A stretch of DNA of 45,507 bases from the NCBI GenBank assembly GCA_003001975.1, contig PVUG01000022.1, forward strand, positions 1 to 45,507, read 5' to 3'. Of this stretch, positions 25,290 to 34,418 are shown in pieces (positions within the stretch are counted from its first letter, which is position 1; the number at the start of each line of letters is the position of its first letter). The notes beneath the pieces are model-generated. The model saw only the letters and a program-made list of their open reading frames with translations. It was not told the origin of the DNA and ran no database searches. The translations under genes were made by a program, and so were the position numbers. The DNA is from Martelella mediterranea. GTDB taxonomy: Bacteria; Pseudomonadota; Alphaproteobacteria; Rhizobiales; Rhizobiaceae.

Positions 25290-26219
25290 CTACACTAAAA
25301 AGCTAATATACCCCGCATAAGCCACCAGCATCACCACCCCCGTCGCCCGGTGAAATTTTGGCGCGAAAAACAGCATCGCCGCAAAAAACACGCTCGCTGC
25401 CAGCATCACCGGCACGTCGAGCGTGGCGAAGCCGTCGGATACCGGAAGCGGGGCGATGACTGCGGTGGCGCCGAGGATGCAGAGGGTGTTGAAGATGCAG
25501 GAGCCGGTGACGTTGCCGATGGCGACATCGGAATGGCGTCTGGTGGCGGCGACGACGGCGGTGGCCAGTTCCGGCAGGCTGGTGCCGAGGGCGACGACGG
25601 TCAGTCCGATCACGGCATCGGACACGCCGAAGTGGACGGCAAGTTCGGTGGCGCCGCGAATCAGGAATTCCGCGCCGAAGAGCAGGACGATCAGACCGGC
25701 AATGATCAGAAGCGCCATCTTCCAGACCGGCATGGCATCGGTCTCGACGTCCACGTCGTCATCGAGGGCGGCCCCGGCTTTGCGCGCCCACAGATAGGTG
25801 CGCAGCAGATAGAGTGCGAGCAGGGCCAGAAGGGCCAGCCCGGCAATGCGGTCGATCACATCATACTGGACCAGGAAAAACAGGAAGACGGCCGAGGCGA
25901 CCATGGTCGCCGCATCGCGCCTGACGCTGCGGTCCCACCCGGAAATCGGGAAGATCACGGCCGCCGTGCCGACAATCAGCAGAATATTGGCAATGTTGGA
26001 ACCGACGACATTGCCGAGCGCGATGCCGGGCACGCCGGACAGTGCTGCGCGCACCGAGACCAGCAGTTCCGGCAGCGAGGTTCCGAAGCCGACAATCACC
26101 AGAGACGCGACAAGCGGAGAAATGCCGATGCGCCGGGCCGTGGCGACCGCGCCGCTCACCAGCCATTCAGCACCGAAATAAAGGCCGAGGAGACCGAGCG
26201 TAACGTAGATGTAATCCAA
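25290..26219 (-). CDS. Calcium/sodium antiporter (CaCA family)
   Basis: The 309-residue membrane protein has ten or eleven hydrophobic segments in two homologous halves. Each half carries an ion-binding alpha-repeat, GFGTSLPELLVSVRAAL (about residues 45-61) and ALGTSLPELATAVVAATRR (about 210-228), with the acidic residue of the ion site. A polar, acidic central loop (DDDVDVETDAMP, about residues 155-166) separates the halves. This is the YrbG-like bacterial branch of Na+/Ca2+ exchangers; the exported ion is inferred. It lies between the aldo/keto reductase and the retron on the same strand. Confidence 0.88.
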   Translation of the reverse strand: MDYIYVTLGLLGLYFGAEWLVSGAVATARRIGISPLVASLVIVGFGTSLPELLVSVRAALSGVPGIALGNVVGSNIANILLIVGTAAVIFPISGWDRSVRRDAATMVASAVFLFFLVQYDVIDRIAGLALLALLALYLLRTYLWARKAGAALDDDVDVETDAMPVWKMALLIIAGLIVLLFGAEFLIRGATELAVHFGVSDAVIGLTVVALGTSLPELATAVVAATRRHSDVAIGNVTGSCIFNTLCILGATAVIAPLPVSDGFATLDVPVMLAASVFFAAMLFFAPKFHRATGVVMLVAYAGYISFLV

Positions 26220-26250
26220 TTCCGGTCCCTGTCATTGCCAGGCCGGCTGA

Positions 26251-26323
26251 AAACCGGCGAAACGTACGGTGGTGCGCAATGCATATGGTGCGCGCACCCG
26301 CAGAAACAATGTTTCGCCGGTTT
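26251..26323. repeat. Long inverted repeat between the antiporter and aldo/keto reductase genes
   Basis: AAACCGGCGAAAC (26251-26263) is perfectly complementary to GTTTCGCCGGTTT (26311-26323), with 47 bases between. The interior is rich in GCGC steps and can fold further. It fills most of the 109-bp gap between two minus-strand genes, so it may serve as a terminator or RNA-processing hairpin after the aldo/keto reductase gene. Confidence 0.6.
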
Positions 26324-26328
26324 TTCGC

Positions 26329-27372
26329 TCAGATCGGCATCGGGAATTCGCGATGCACCATGGCAATATCGTGAAGCACGTCGTCGGAAAGCGTGATGTC
26401 GGCCGCCGCGATATTGTTTTTCAGCTGTTCCATCGAGGTCGCCCCGATGAGTGCCGCTGTAACGAACGGCCGTGACAGCACGAACGCAAGCGCCATCTGC
26501 GCGGTATCGAGACCGTGCTTTTCGGCCACGGCGCAATAGGCATCGACCGCCGGTTCCTGCTGCGCCTGCCGCCGGCCGCCGAGTTCCGGCTGGATAGACG
26601 CGCGTGAACCGGGCGGGATCTTGCCGCCGCGATATTTGCCGGAGAGCAGGCCGGTCGCCAGCGGCGAGAACGCCAGAAGGCCGACATCTTCATAATAGGC
26701 CAGCTCGGCCATATCGAGATCGTGATGGCGGTACAGCAGGCTGTATTCATTCTGAACGGTCGAAATCCGTGTCCGGTCGCACTGTTCGGCGCGGTTGAGA
26801 TAGCGCATCGTGCCCCAGGCGGTTTCGTTGGACAGGCCGATGGCGCGGATCTTGCCGTCCTTGACCAGCCGGTTCAGCGTGTCGAGCGTTTCGGCAATGT
26901 CGATATGGCTCTGGTAGCGATCCTGGCCGTAAGGGGTGTAGGTCCAGGAATTGCGGAAGTGGAAATGACCGCGATTGGGCCAGTGAATCTGATAGAGGTC
27001 GATATAATCGGTCTTCAGCCGTTTCAGGCTGGCGTCGAGGGCGGTGCGGATCGTCTGCGGCGTGATCGGCTTGCCGTCGCGGATCCAGTGGCGGCCGGAG
27101 CCGGCGATCTTGGTTGCCAGAATGATGTCGTCGCGCTTTTTGCGGTTCTCGAACCAGCTGCCGATGAATTCCTCGGTCCGTCCATAGGTCTCCGCGCTCA
27201 GCGGCGTGACGGGATAGAGTTCGGCCGTGTCGAAAAAGTTCACGCCGTTTTCCACGGCATAGTTCATCTGGGCATGGGCTTCGTCTTCGCTGTTTTGCGA
27301 ACCCCATGTCATCGTTCCCAGGCCGATTTCGGACACTTCGATTCCGGTGCGTCCCAAGCTATTGGTTTTCAT
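26329..27372 (-). CDS. Aldo/keto reductase (Tas-like)
   Basis: The 347-residue TIM-barrel oxidoreductase has the family catalytic set: Asp and Tyr in NFFDTAELYPVTP (about residues 45-58), Lys in ILATKIAGSG (about 84-93) and His in YQIHWPNRGHFHFRN (about 130-144). The NADPH-binding end holds ALIGATSMEQLKNNI. It is closest in layout to the Tas/YajO group. The physiological substrate is unknown. The start at 27370-27372 is preceded by AAGGTAAATCT and gives the standard MKTNSLGRTGIEVSEIGLGT opening; a much longer frame running to 28656 is only an open antisense of fabD. Confidence 0.88.
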   Translation of the reverse strand: MKTNSLGRTGIEVSEIGLGTMTWGSQNSEDEAHAQMNYAVENGVNFFDTAELYPVTPLSAETYGRTEEFIGSWFENRKKRDDIILATKIAGSGRHWIRDGKPITPQTIRTALDASLKRLKTDYIDLYQIHWPNRGHFHFRNSWTYTPYGQDRYQSHIDIAETLDTLNRLVKDGKIRAIGLSNETAWGTMRYLNRAEQCDRTRISTVQNEYSLLYRHHDLDMAELAYYEDVGLLAFSPLATGLLSGKYRGGKIPPGSRASIQPELGGRRQAQQEPAVDAYCAVAEKHGLDTAQMALAFVLSRPFVTAALIGATSMEQLKNNIAAADITLSDDVLHDIAMVHREFPMPI

Positions 27373-27594
27373 AGATTTACCTTGAAAGTCAGTTTGGCGG
27401 GTTGCGGCCGAATGTAACCGGATGCACGTTAAGAGCAAGCGCCGGCGGCGATTTTTACGTGTTAATTCGCCGGCCAATGCAGTGCCGTGGCTATTGACAC
27501 AGGCGGATGAAACGTCAAATGGAGTTGCATTTCCGGCGTGGACCGGCAGAAGGCCGCGCCGTTGAACACGAAATGATTGGCTAAGGGGCCACAG

Positions 27595-28539
27595 ATGACA
27601 GTCGCATTTACCTTTCCCGGACAGGGAAGTCAGAGCGTTGGCATGGGCAAGGCGCTGGCGGATGAGTTCACCGCCGCCCGGCTGGTTTTCGAGGAAGTCG
27701 ACGATGCGCTCGGCGAAAAGCTTTCGCAGACCATCTGGGAAGGGCCGGAAGATGCACTGCAGCTGACCGCCAACACGCAGCCCGCGCTGATGGCCGTTTC
27801 GCTTGCCGTTGTCCGCGTGCTGGAGGCCGAGGGTCTCGACCTGAAGACCGACATTTCCTATGTCGCCGGCCATTCGCTGGGCGAATATTCCGCGCTGTGC
27901 GCTGCGGGCACGTTTTCGCTTGCCGACACGGCCCGGCTTCTGCGCATTCGCGGCAATGCCATGCAGAAGGCCGTTCCGGTGGGCAAGGGCGCGATGGCCG
28001 CCATTATCGGCCTGTCGTTCGAAGACATCGAGGCGCTGTGCAGCGAGGCCGCTTCTGCCGGTGTGTGCGAAATCGCCAATGACAATGGCGGCGGCCAGGT
28101 GGTGATCTCCGGTGAAAAGGCCGGTGTTGAAAAGGCCGTGGCAATCGCCAGCGACAAGGGCGCAAAGCGCGCGCTGCTCCTGCCGGTCTCGGCACCTTTC
28201 CATTCCTCGCTGATGGCGCCTGCCGCAGACGCGATGGCCGAAGCGCTGGCGGATGTCCGCAAGGGTTCGCCCGTTGTGCCGGTTGTTGCCAATGTGCGTG
28301 CCGAGCCGGTGACCGATCCCGAGGAGATCGTCAGCCTGCTGGTGGCGCAGGTGACCGGCCGTGTGCGCTGGCGCGAAACGGTGAGCTGGTTTGCGGCAAA
28401 CGAGGTAGAAACGCTCTACGAGATCGGCGCCGGCAAGGTGCTGACCGGTCTGGCGCGGCGTATCGACCGGGCGCTGAACGGTGTCGCCGTCGGCGCACCG
28501 GCGGATATCGACGGCGTACTCAAGGCCATCAAGGGCTGA
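27595..28539 (+). CDS. fabD: Malonyl-CoA:ACP transacylase
   Basis: The 314-residue enzyme loads malonyl units onto ACP for fatty acid synthesis. It has the opening TFPGQGSQSVGMGKALA, the catalytic serine in YVAGHSLGEYSALCAAG (about residues 90-106), the substrate arginine in LLRIRGNAMQKAVP and the catalytic His in VSAPFHSSLM (about residue 203). The ATG at 27595 is chosen over an in-frame TTG at 27577 because it follows an AAGGGG-containing stretch and matches family length. It heads the fab cluster; a 74-bp gap separates it from fabG. Confidence 0.95.
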   Translation: MTVAFTFPGQGSQSVGMGKALADEFTAARLVFEEVDDALGEKLSQTIWEGPEDALQLTANTQPALMAVSLAVVRVLEAEGLDLKTDISYVAGHSLGEYSALCAAGTFSLADTARLLRIRGNAMQKAVPVGKGAMAAIIGLSFEDIEALCSEAASAGVCEIANDNGGGQVVISGEKAGVEKAVAIASDKGAKRALLLPVSAPFHSSLMAPAADAMAEALADVRKGSPVVPVVANVRAEPVTDPEEIVSLLVAQVTGRVRWRETVSWFAANEVETLYEIGAGKVLTGLARRIDRALNGVAVGAPADIDGVLKAIKG

Positions 28540-28613
28540 GGTTTGAGATAAGTTGAGAACGGTCTGCGCTGTGCGGGCCTGATGAAGCGAACAATACCGG
28601 ACGAGGTTTTGAT

Positions 28614-29351
28614 ATGTTGGATCTGACTGGGCGCAAGGCGCTGGTGACAGGCGCAAGCGGTGGCATCGGCGAAGCGATCGCCCGCCAGCTTCACGGACAG
28701 GGCGCCACCGTCGCGCTCCACGGCACCCGCGCGGAAAAGCTTGAGGCGCTGGCCGCAGAGCTTGGCGAACGCACCCTTGTGCTGCCCGCCGACCTTTCCG
28801 ACCGCGATGCGGTCAAGGCGCTTGGCGAAAAGGCCGAAGCCGATCTCGGCGGCGTCGATATCCTGGTCAACAATGCCGGCATCACCCGCGACGGCCTGTT
28901 CGTGCGCATGAGCGATGCGGACTGGGAAAGCGTACTCGATGTCAACCTGACGGCCGCTTTCGTGCTGACGCGCGCGATCATGCATCCGATGATGCGCCGC
29001 CGTTTCGGCCGGGTGATCAACATCACCTCGATCGTCGGCGTTACCGGCAATCCGGGGCAGGCCAATTACTGCGCCGCCAAGGCCGGAATGATCGGTTTTT
29101 CCAAGTCGCTGGCGCAGGAAGTTGCACCCCGCAACGTCACCGTCAATTGCGTGGCGCCGGGCTTTATCGAAACGGCGATGACCGACAAGCTGAACGACAA
29201 GCAGAAGGAAGGCATTCTTTCCGCCGTGCCGATGAAACGCATGGGAAGCGGTGATGATATCGCTTCCGCTGTCACCTATCTTGCCTCCAATGAGGCTGGC
29301 TATGTGACGGGCCAGACCCTGCACGTCAATGGTGGCATGGTGATGGTCTGA
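28614..29351 (+). CDS. fabG: 3-oxoacyl-ACP reductase
   Basis: The 245-residue short-chain dehydrogenase reduces beta-ketoacyl-ACP with NADPH. It carries TGASGGIGEAIA (about residues 12-23), NNAGITRDGL (about 86-95), the catalytic serine in INITSIVGVTG, and the Tyr/Lys pair in YCAAKAGMIGFSKSLAQEVA. The C-terminal LHVNGGMVMV is the FabG ending. Position between fabD and acpP makes this the housekeeping FabG rather than another SDR. Confidence 0.95.
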   Translation: MLDLTGRKALVTGASGGIGEAIARQLHGQGATVALHGTRAEKLEALAAELGERTLVLPADLSDRDAVKALGEKAEADLGGVDILVNNAGITRDGLFVRMSDADWESVLDVNLTAAFVLTRAIMHPMMRRRFGRVINITSIVGVTGNPGQANYCAAKAGMIGFSKSLAQEVAPRNVTVNCVAPGFIETAMTDKLNDKQKEGILSAVPMKRMGSGDDIASAVTYLASNEAGYVTGQTLHVNGGMVMV

Positions 29352-29632
29352 ACAAGGGCCGTTTTAGGCGGGGATGGGGCGGCGAAATGCCCTTACTTGC
29401 CGTAAACCGGCGCTTTTTGGGCTTTGCGCCGTGAACAAACCATGGTAAGCGGGCCGGGACTGCCAAGAACAGTCCAGCGGACGAAACCCGGTTGATCCGG
29501 GTTTTCCATAGTGGGCCTTGGTTCACATGTTTGCTGCCGCATCTCTTGAACGGAAAAAGAGGGCCGGCGGCGTTAACTTCAGAGGATGCCCTGGGCATTC
29601 CATCGAACTTGAGACAGGTCGAGGATACCGAC

Positions 29633-29869
29633 ATGAGCGATATCGCAGAACGCGTTAAGAAAATTGTAGTTGATCACCTGGGCGTTGACGCCGACAAGGT
29701 TGTTGAAAGCGCCAGCTTCATCGACGATCTGGGCGCAGACTCGCTCGACACCGTCGAGCTGGTTATGGCCTTCGAAGAAGAATTCGGTGTCGAAATTCCC
29801 GACGATGCAGCCGATTCCATCCTCACCGTGGGCGACGCTATCAAGTTTATCGAGAAGGCTCAGGCCTGA
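29633..29869 (+). CDS. acpP: Acyl carrier protein
   Basis: The 78-residue acidic protein carries the phosphopantetheine serine in [19 protein letters not shown] (Ser about residue 37) and has the usual four-helix length. The start is the ATG at 29633 in GACATGAGCGA; upstream in-frame codons would add a long non-conserved extension. The 281-bp gap after fabG (29352-29632) has no other gene and probably holds a separate strong promoter for acpP, as expected for such an abundant protein. Confidence 0.97.
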   Translation: MSDIAERVKKIVVDHLGVDADKVVESASFIDDLGADSLDTVELVMAFEEEFGVEIPDDAADSILTVGDAIKFIEKAQA

Positions 29870-29885
29870 TCGAAAGAAATTGACG

Positions 29886-29949
29886 GGCGGTTTTCAGGGG
29901 GTTCCCTGAATACCGCCTTGATCGGCCCGGTCAAACGGGCCATTTTTTT
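29886..29949 (+). terminator. Tandem hairpins and rho-independent terminator after acpP
   Basis: A first hairpin combines the outer stem GGCGGT/ACCGCC (29886-29891 with 29912-29917) and the inner stem CAGGG/CCCTG. A second, GGCCCG (29924-29929) with CGGGCC (29936-29941), is followed by ATTTTTTT. It would end the acpP message and separate it from fabF. Confidence 0.85.
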
Positions 29950-30158
29950 GTCCTGAACACCGCATTCGACCTCTGCCGGTTTTTGCAATCTGGCCGACGG
30001 TGCGGTTTGATCGGGGCTGACTGCCGGAAAGGCGCTGGTCACATGTTTGATGCGACCGGCTCCGTTTCAGGATATTGAAGCCGCTATACTGGGACAGCGG
30101 CGATCGGGCTTTGCCGAAGGCCGGTCCGATATAAAATTGAAGAAGGGGCGATCCACCA

Positions 30159-31421
30159 ATGAGGCGTGTAGTAATCACCGGTTTGGGTATGGTAACGCCG
30201 CTGGGATGCGGAACCGAAGTAACCTGGTCACGTTTGCTGGAAGGCCGTAACGGCGCAAGCAAGGTCACAGCTTTCGAGACGGATGATCTGGCGGCCAGGA
30301 TTGCCTGCTCCATCCCGTTGGGCGACGGCAGCGATGGCACGTTCAATGCCGATGAATGGCTTGAACCGAAAGAGCAGCGCAAGGTCGACCCCTTTATCAC
30401 CTATGCGATGGCTGCTGCCGATATGGCGCTGAACGATGCCGACTGGCATCCGAAAAGCGATGACGACCAGATTTCGACCGGCGTGCTCATCGGCTCCGGT
30501 ATCGGCGGTCTCGATGGTATTGTCGAAGCCGGCTACACGTTGCGCGACCGCGGTCCGCGCCGGGTTTCGCCGTTCTTCATTCCGGGACGGTTGATCAATC
30601 TCGCTTCCGGCCAGGTCTCCATTCGCCACAAGCTGCGTGGCCCAAATCACTCTGTTGTCACCGCCTGCTCGACCGGCGCGCATGCCATTGGCGATGCAAG
30701 CCGTCTGATCGGCTTCGGTGATGCCGACGTCATGGTTGCAGGCGGCACGGAATCGCCGATCTGCCGCCTGGCTCTGGCCGGCTTTGCCGCCTGCAAGGCG
30801 CTGTCGACGGATTACAACGACGATCCCCAACGCGCTTCGCGCCCCTATGACGTTGATCGTGATGGTTTTGTCATGGGCGAGGGCGCCGGCGTTGTCGTGC
30901 TCGAAGAGCTTGAACATGCCAAGGCCCGCGGCGCCAAGATCTATGCCGAAGTTGTCGGCTACGGGCTGAGCGGCGATGCCTATCACATTACCGCGCCGTC
31001 CGAAGATGGCGAAGGCGCTTTCCGCTGCATGACAACGGCCTTGAAACGGGCAGGCATTACCCCCGGCGATATCGACTATATCAATGCCCATGGCACCTCG
31101 ACCATGGCCGATACGATTGAGCTTGGCGCGGTAGAACGGCTGCTCGGCGATGATGCCGACAAGGTGTCGATGTCATCGACAAAATCGGCGACCGGGCATC
31201 TGCTGGGGGCTGCCGGTGCGATCGAGGCGATCTTCTCGACCCTGGCGATCCGCGACAATGTCGCCCCGCCGACGCTGAACCTCGATAATCCCGAGCGCGA
31301 AACCGCAATCGACCTCGTGCCCAAGGTGGCCCGCAAGCGCGATATCGATGTGGCGCTGTCGAATTCCTTCGGTTTCGGCGGCACCAACGCGTCTCTGGTG
31401 CTGCGCCGCTACAACGGCTGA
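30159..31421 (+). CDS. fabF: Beta-ketoacyl-ACP synthase II
   Basis: The 420-residue condensing enzyme elongates acyl-ACP with malonyl-ACP. The active-site cysteine lies in VVTACSTGAHAIGDA (about residue 170), and the two histidines in INAHGTSTMADTIE (about 310) and SATGHLLGAAGAIE (about 348). The start matches the family opening, MRRVVITGLGMVTPLGCG, with GAAGGGG upstream. It is separated from acpP by a terminator and a 209-bp gap in which a promoter is expected. Confidence 0.96.
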   Translation: MRRVVITGLGMVTPLGCGTEVTWSRLLEGRNGASKVTAFETDDLAARIACSIPLGDGSDGTFNADEWLEPKEQRKVDPFITYAMAAADMALNDADWHPKSDDDQISTGVLIGSGIGGLDGIVEAGYTLRDRGPRRVSPFFIPGRLINLASGQVSIRHKLRGPNHSVVTACSTGAHAIGDASRLIGFGDADVMVAGGTESPICRLALAGFAACKALSTDYNDDPQRASRPYDVDRDGFVMGEGAGVVVLEELEHAKARGAKIYAEVVGYGLSGDAYHITAPSEDGEGAFRCMTTALKRAGITPGDIDYINAHGTSTMADTIELGAVERLLGDDADKVSMSSTKSATGHLLGAAGAIEAIFSTLAIRDNVAPPTLNLDNPERETAIDLVPKVARKRDIDVALSNSFGFGGTNASLVLRRYNG

Positions 31422-31463
31422 CGTCAGCACAAGTCCGACACAGTCACTGTGGATGAGAAAAAC

Positions 31464-31493
31464 AAACGGCTGACATTTTGCGGCCGTTTTTTT
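31464..31493 (+). terminator. Rho-independent terminator after fabF
   Basis: AAACGGC (31464-31470) pairs with GCCGTTT (31483-31489), and the 3' arm runs into a seven-base T tract. It lies 43 bases after the fabF stop codon. Confidence 0.85.
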
Positions 31494-31627
31494 ATCTAGG
31501 TTCAACGGCTTCGATCTCGAATTCGATTTATCGCCGCGACCGGCCGGGATACAGGCCGGCCGGGGGCATTTATAAATTTCGCTACGCGCTGCGGCGCGGT
31601 GGCAAAGCTGTTTGAAAAGAGGTACCG

Positions 31628-32776
31628 GTGCGCGGTTCTGATCAGGATAACGGGCGTGAGAACGGCGATGGCGCGAACGACGACCGCCGTCCGATTGTGC
31701 CGAAATCTGCCAAGGAAGCATTGCGGCCCGAGCGGGTGCCCGAACCCGTTCGACGCTCGAAAAAGGCGAAGAGCCAGTTCGTGATCTTCCTGAACTTCGT
31801 GATGACGTTGCTGGTTCTGGGCGCTGTTGCGGTCGGCGGTATCTATTATTATGCGAAATCGAGCTATGACGAGCCCGGTCCGCTGACGGTGAATGCCGAA
31901 TTTACGGTGCGGGAAGGCGCGGGGGTTTCAACGATTGCGCGCGACCTCGAACGCAACGGGATCATCAGCGATTCGCGGATATTCCGCTATGTCACGGCCG
32001 CCCACCTTCGCAGCGAGGGCGAAACGCTGAAGGCCGGTGATTACGAGATCAAGGCCGGTTCCTCGATGGCGGATATCGCGGCCTTGCTCGAATCGGGAAA
32101 ATCCATTCTCTACAGCATCTCGTTTCCCGAAGGTTACACCGTTCAGGAGGTTTTCGACCGGCTTGCAGCCGACCCCAACCTGAGCGGCGATCTGCCGGAA
32201 GAACTGCCGCCGGAAGGCAGCCTGATGCCGCAGACATACCGTTTCTCGCGCGGGACGGATCGCACGGAAATCATCGACCAGATGCGCGAAGGCCAGCAGC
32301 AGCTGATCGACGAAATCTGGCTGAAACGCGATCAGGGACTGCCCATCGATAACAAGGAAGACTTCGTTACGCTGGCCTCGATCGTCGAGAAGGAAACCGG
32401 CATTGCCTCGGAACGCCCGCAGGTTGCCGCGGTGTTCCTCAACCGGCTCGAGCGCGGAATGCGGCTGCAGTCGGATCCGACGGTGATCTACGGTCTTTTT
32501 GGCGGCGAGGGCAAACCGTCCGACCGGCCGATCTACCGGTCCGATCTCGACAAGGAAACGCCCTACAACACCTATCAGATCAGCGGCCTGCCGCCGGGGC
32601 CGATCGCCAATCCGGGCAAGGCCGCGCTGGAGGCGGTTGCCAATCCTGCGCTTACGGATGACCTTTATTTTGTTGCCGACGGCAGCGGTGGTCATGCCTT
32701 CGCCAGAACGCTGGATGAGCACAATGCCAATGTGCGCCGCTGGCGCCGGATCGAGGCCGAGCGGGGCAGCGACTGA
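31628..32776 (+). CDS. mltG: Endolytic murein transglycosylase
   Basis: The 382-residue protein has a hydrophilic cytoplasmic N-terminus of about 50 residues, one transmembrane helix (FVIFLNFVMTLLVLGAVAVG, about residues 51-70) and a periplasmic YceG domain. That domain contains the catalytic glutamate in ASIVEKETGIASERPQVAA and the conserved LQSDPTVIYGL and PYNTYQISGLPPGPIANPG motifs. It cuts nascent glycan strands, ending their elongation. The start is a GTG at 31628, the only reasonable in-frame start; the ATG nearby is in another frame. It follows fabF as in most alphaproteobacteria. Confidence 0.93.
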   Translation: MRGSDQDNGRENGDGANDDRRPIVPKSAKEALRPERVPEPVRRSKKAKSQFVIFLNFVMTLLVLGAVAVGGIYYYAKSSYDEPGPLTVNAEFTVREGAGVSTIARDLERNGIISDSRIFRYVTAAHLRSEGETLKAGDYEIKAGSSMADIAALLESGKSILYSISFPEGYTVQEVFDRLAADPNLSGDLPEELPPEGSLMPQTYRFSRGTDRTEIIDQMREGQQQLIDEIWLKRDQGLPIDNKEDFVTLASIVEKETGIASERPQVAAVFLNRLERGMRLQSDPTVIYGLFGGEGKPSDRPIYRSDLDKETPYNTYQISGLPPGPIANPGKAALEAVANPALTDDLYFVADGSGGHAFARTLDEHNANVRRWRRIEAERGSD

Positions 32777-32881
32777 CGCGTCGAAGCTGTGCTCAAACCT
32801 GCCGCTTACCGCAGGCCGCGAAATGCTGTAGGTTGCGCCGCAAACGGCCTTTCGGTCAGCACATTGCCAGGAGAGCAACTT

Positions 32882-33769
32882 ATGAAGCCGCAATCGATGA
32901 CGGGCTTTGCACGCAGTGACGGATACTGGCAGCGTTATCGCTGGACGTGGGAACTCAGGGCCGTCAACGGCAAGGGGCTCGATGTCAGGCTGAGATTGCC
33001 GCAGGGCAGCGATCATCTCGAAACGGATGTCAGGAAACGCCTTGCCGAGCGGCTTTCGCGCGGCAATGTCCAGGTTGCGCTTTCGATCACGCTGGCTGAA
33101 AGCCGGCTCGAACTGGTTGTCAATGAAGCCGCTCTTCAGGCGGTTCTCGATCTCAAGGCGAGACTGGGTGACGTTCTCGACGACAAACCGCTGTCGCTGG
33201 AAGGCCTTCTCGGCCTGCGCGGCATTGCCGATTTTCGCGAGGGTGAGGAAGACAGCGCGGCATTGGAAACCCGCGATGGCATGATCCTCGGTGACCTGGA
33301 TGTCGCGCTTGACCGGCTTTGCGCCATGCGCGGCGAAGAAGGCGAAAAGATCGTTGCGGTTCTGGGCCGGCAGATCGACAGGATTGCCGAACTGACCGGA
33401 ACAATCGAGGCCGATCCGTCACGCACGCCTGCCGCAATTGCCGAGCGGCTTTCCGAACAGGTCGGCAGGCTGGTTGATGCCGCGCCCTCGCTGGACAGCG
33501 ACCGGCTTTATGCCGAAGCGGTGCTGCTGGCAACCAAAGCCGATCTGCAGGAAGAAATCGACCGTCTGAGTGCCCATGTCACGGCAGCGCGCGCGCTTCT
33601 GGAAAAGGGCGGCCCCTGCGGGCGGCGGCTGGATTTTCTGGCCCAGGAATTCAATCGTGAAACCAATACGATCTGCTCGAAGTCGAATGCAGTTGCAGTG
33701 ACGGCGGCCGGCCTTGAACTGAAAACCGTCATCGACCAGTTTCGCGAGCAGATCCAGAATCTGGAGTAA
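32882..33769 (+). CDS. YicC family protein (stress-linked endoribonuclease family)
   Basis: The 295-residue protein has the YicC N-terminal domain, opening with QSMTGFARSDGYWQRYRWTW, and the C-terminal DUF1732 domain, with LDFLAQEFNRETNTICSKSN near residues 250-270. Members of the family act as endoribonucleases in other bacteria; the role here is inferred. The ATG at 32882 follows AGGAGAG and matches the family start. It is four bases upstream of gmk, and this pairing is conserved across bacteria. Confidence 0.9.
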   Translation: MKPQSMTGFARSDGYWQRYRWTWELRAVNGKGLDVRLRLPQGSDHLETDVRKRLAERLSRGNVQVALSITLAESRLELVVNEAALQAVLDLKARLGDVLDDKPLSLEGLLGLRGIADFREGEEDSAALETRDGMILGDLDVALDRLCAMRGEEGEKIVAVLGRQIDRIAELTGTIEADPSRTPAAIAERLSEQVGRLVDAAPSLDSDRLYAEAVLLATKADLQEEIDRLSAHVTAARALLEKGGPCGRRLDFLAQEFNRETNTICSKSNAVAVTAAGLELKTVIDQFREQIQNLE

Positions 33770-33773
33770 CCCC

Positions 33774-34412
33774 ATGGCAGAAAACCAGACTGCGAACCGA
33801 CGCGGCGTCATGCTGGTGCTGGCCGCCCCCTCAGGTGCGGGAAAATCCACCATTGCACGGCGGCTTCTCGCTGAAGATCCGCTGATCGATCTGTCGATCA
33901 GCGCGACCACCCGTCCGCGTCGCAAAAGCGAGCAGGAAGGGGTGCACTATTTCTTTCTGGAGCCGGACGAATTCATCAAACGGCGCGATGAAGGGGGCTT
34001 TCTCGAATGGGCCGAGGTTCACGGCAATTTCTACGCCACCCCGCGTGCCGCCGTTGAGCGCTCGCTTGCGGCCGGGCGTGATGTGCTTTTCGATATCGAC
34101 GTGCAGGGTGCGGAACAGCTGAAACAGGCGCTGCCGCGCGATGTCGTCGGCATTTTCGTGCTTCCTCCGTCGATGAAGGCGTTGAAGGCGCGGCTCCTGG
34201 CCCGCGCGGAAGACAGCAAGGCGGCCATGGACGTCAGGCTGAAGAACGCGACCGGCGAGATTTCACGCTGGCGCGATTACGAATATGTGGTCATCAATGA
34301 CGACCTTGAAGATGCCTATGATCTGGTCCGGTCGATCCTGAGGGCCGAGCGGGCCAAGCGCGAATATGAAAGCGTGATTCCCCATCACGTCGACGCGCTG
34401 CTGTCGGAGTAA
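33774..34412 (+). CDS. gmk: Guanylate kinase
   Basis: The 212-residue enzyme phosphorylates GMP to GDP. The P-loop is APSGAGKSTI (about residues 18-27), the GMP-binding region is ISATTRPRRKSEQEGVHYFF, and the lid includes DVLFDIDVQGAEQLK. It lies four bases after yicC. The gene ends six bases before the convergent rsmA stop codon; the hairpin GCGCGC/GCGCGC at 34424-34441, inside the rsmA end, may terminate both messages. Confidence 0.96.
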   Translation: MAENQTANRRGVMLVLAAPSGAGKSTIARRLLAEDPLIDLSISATTRPRRKSEQEGVHYFFLEPDEFIKRRDEGGFLEWAEVHGNFYATPRAAVERSLAAGRDVLFDIDVQGAEQLKQALPRDVVGIFVLPPSMKALKARLLARAEDSKAAMDVRLKNATGEISRWRDYEYVVINDDLEDAYDLVRSILRAERAKREYESVIPHHVDALLSE

Positions 34413-34418
34413 AGGATG

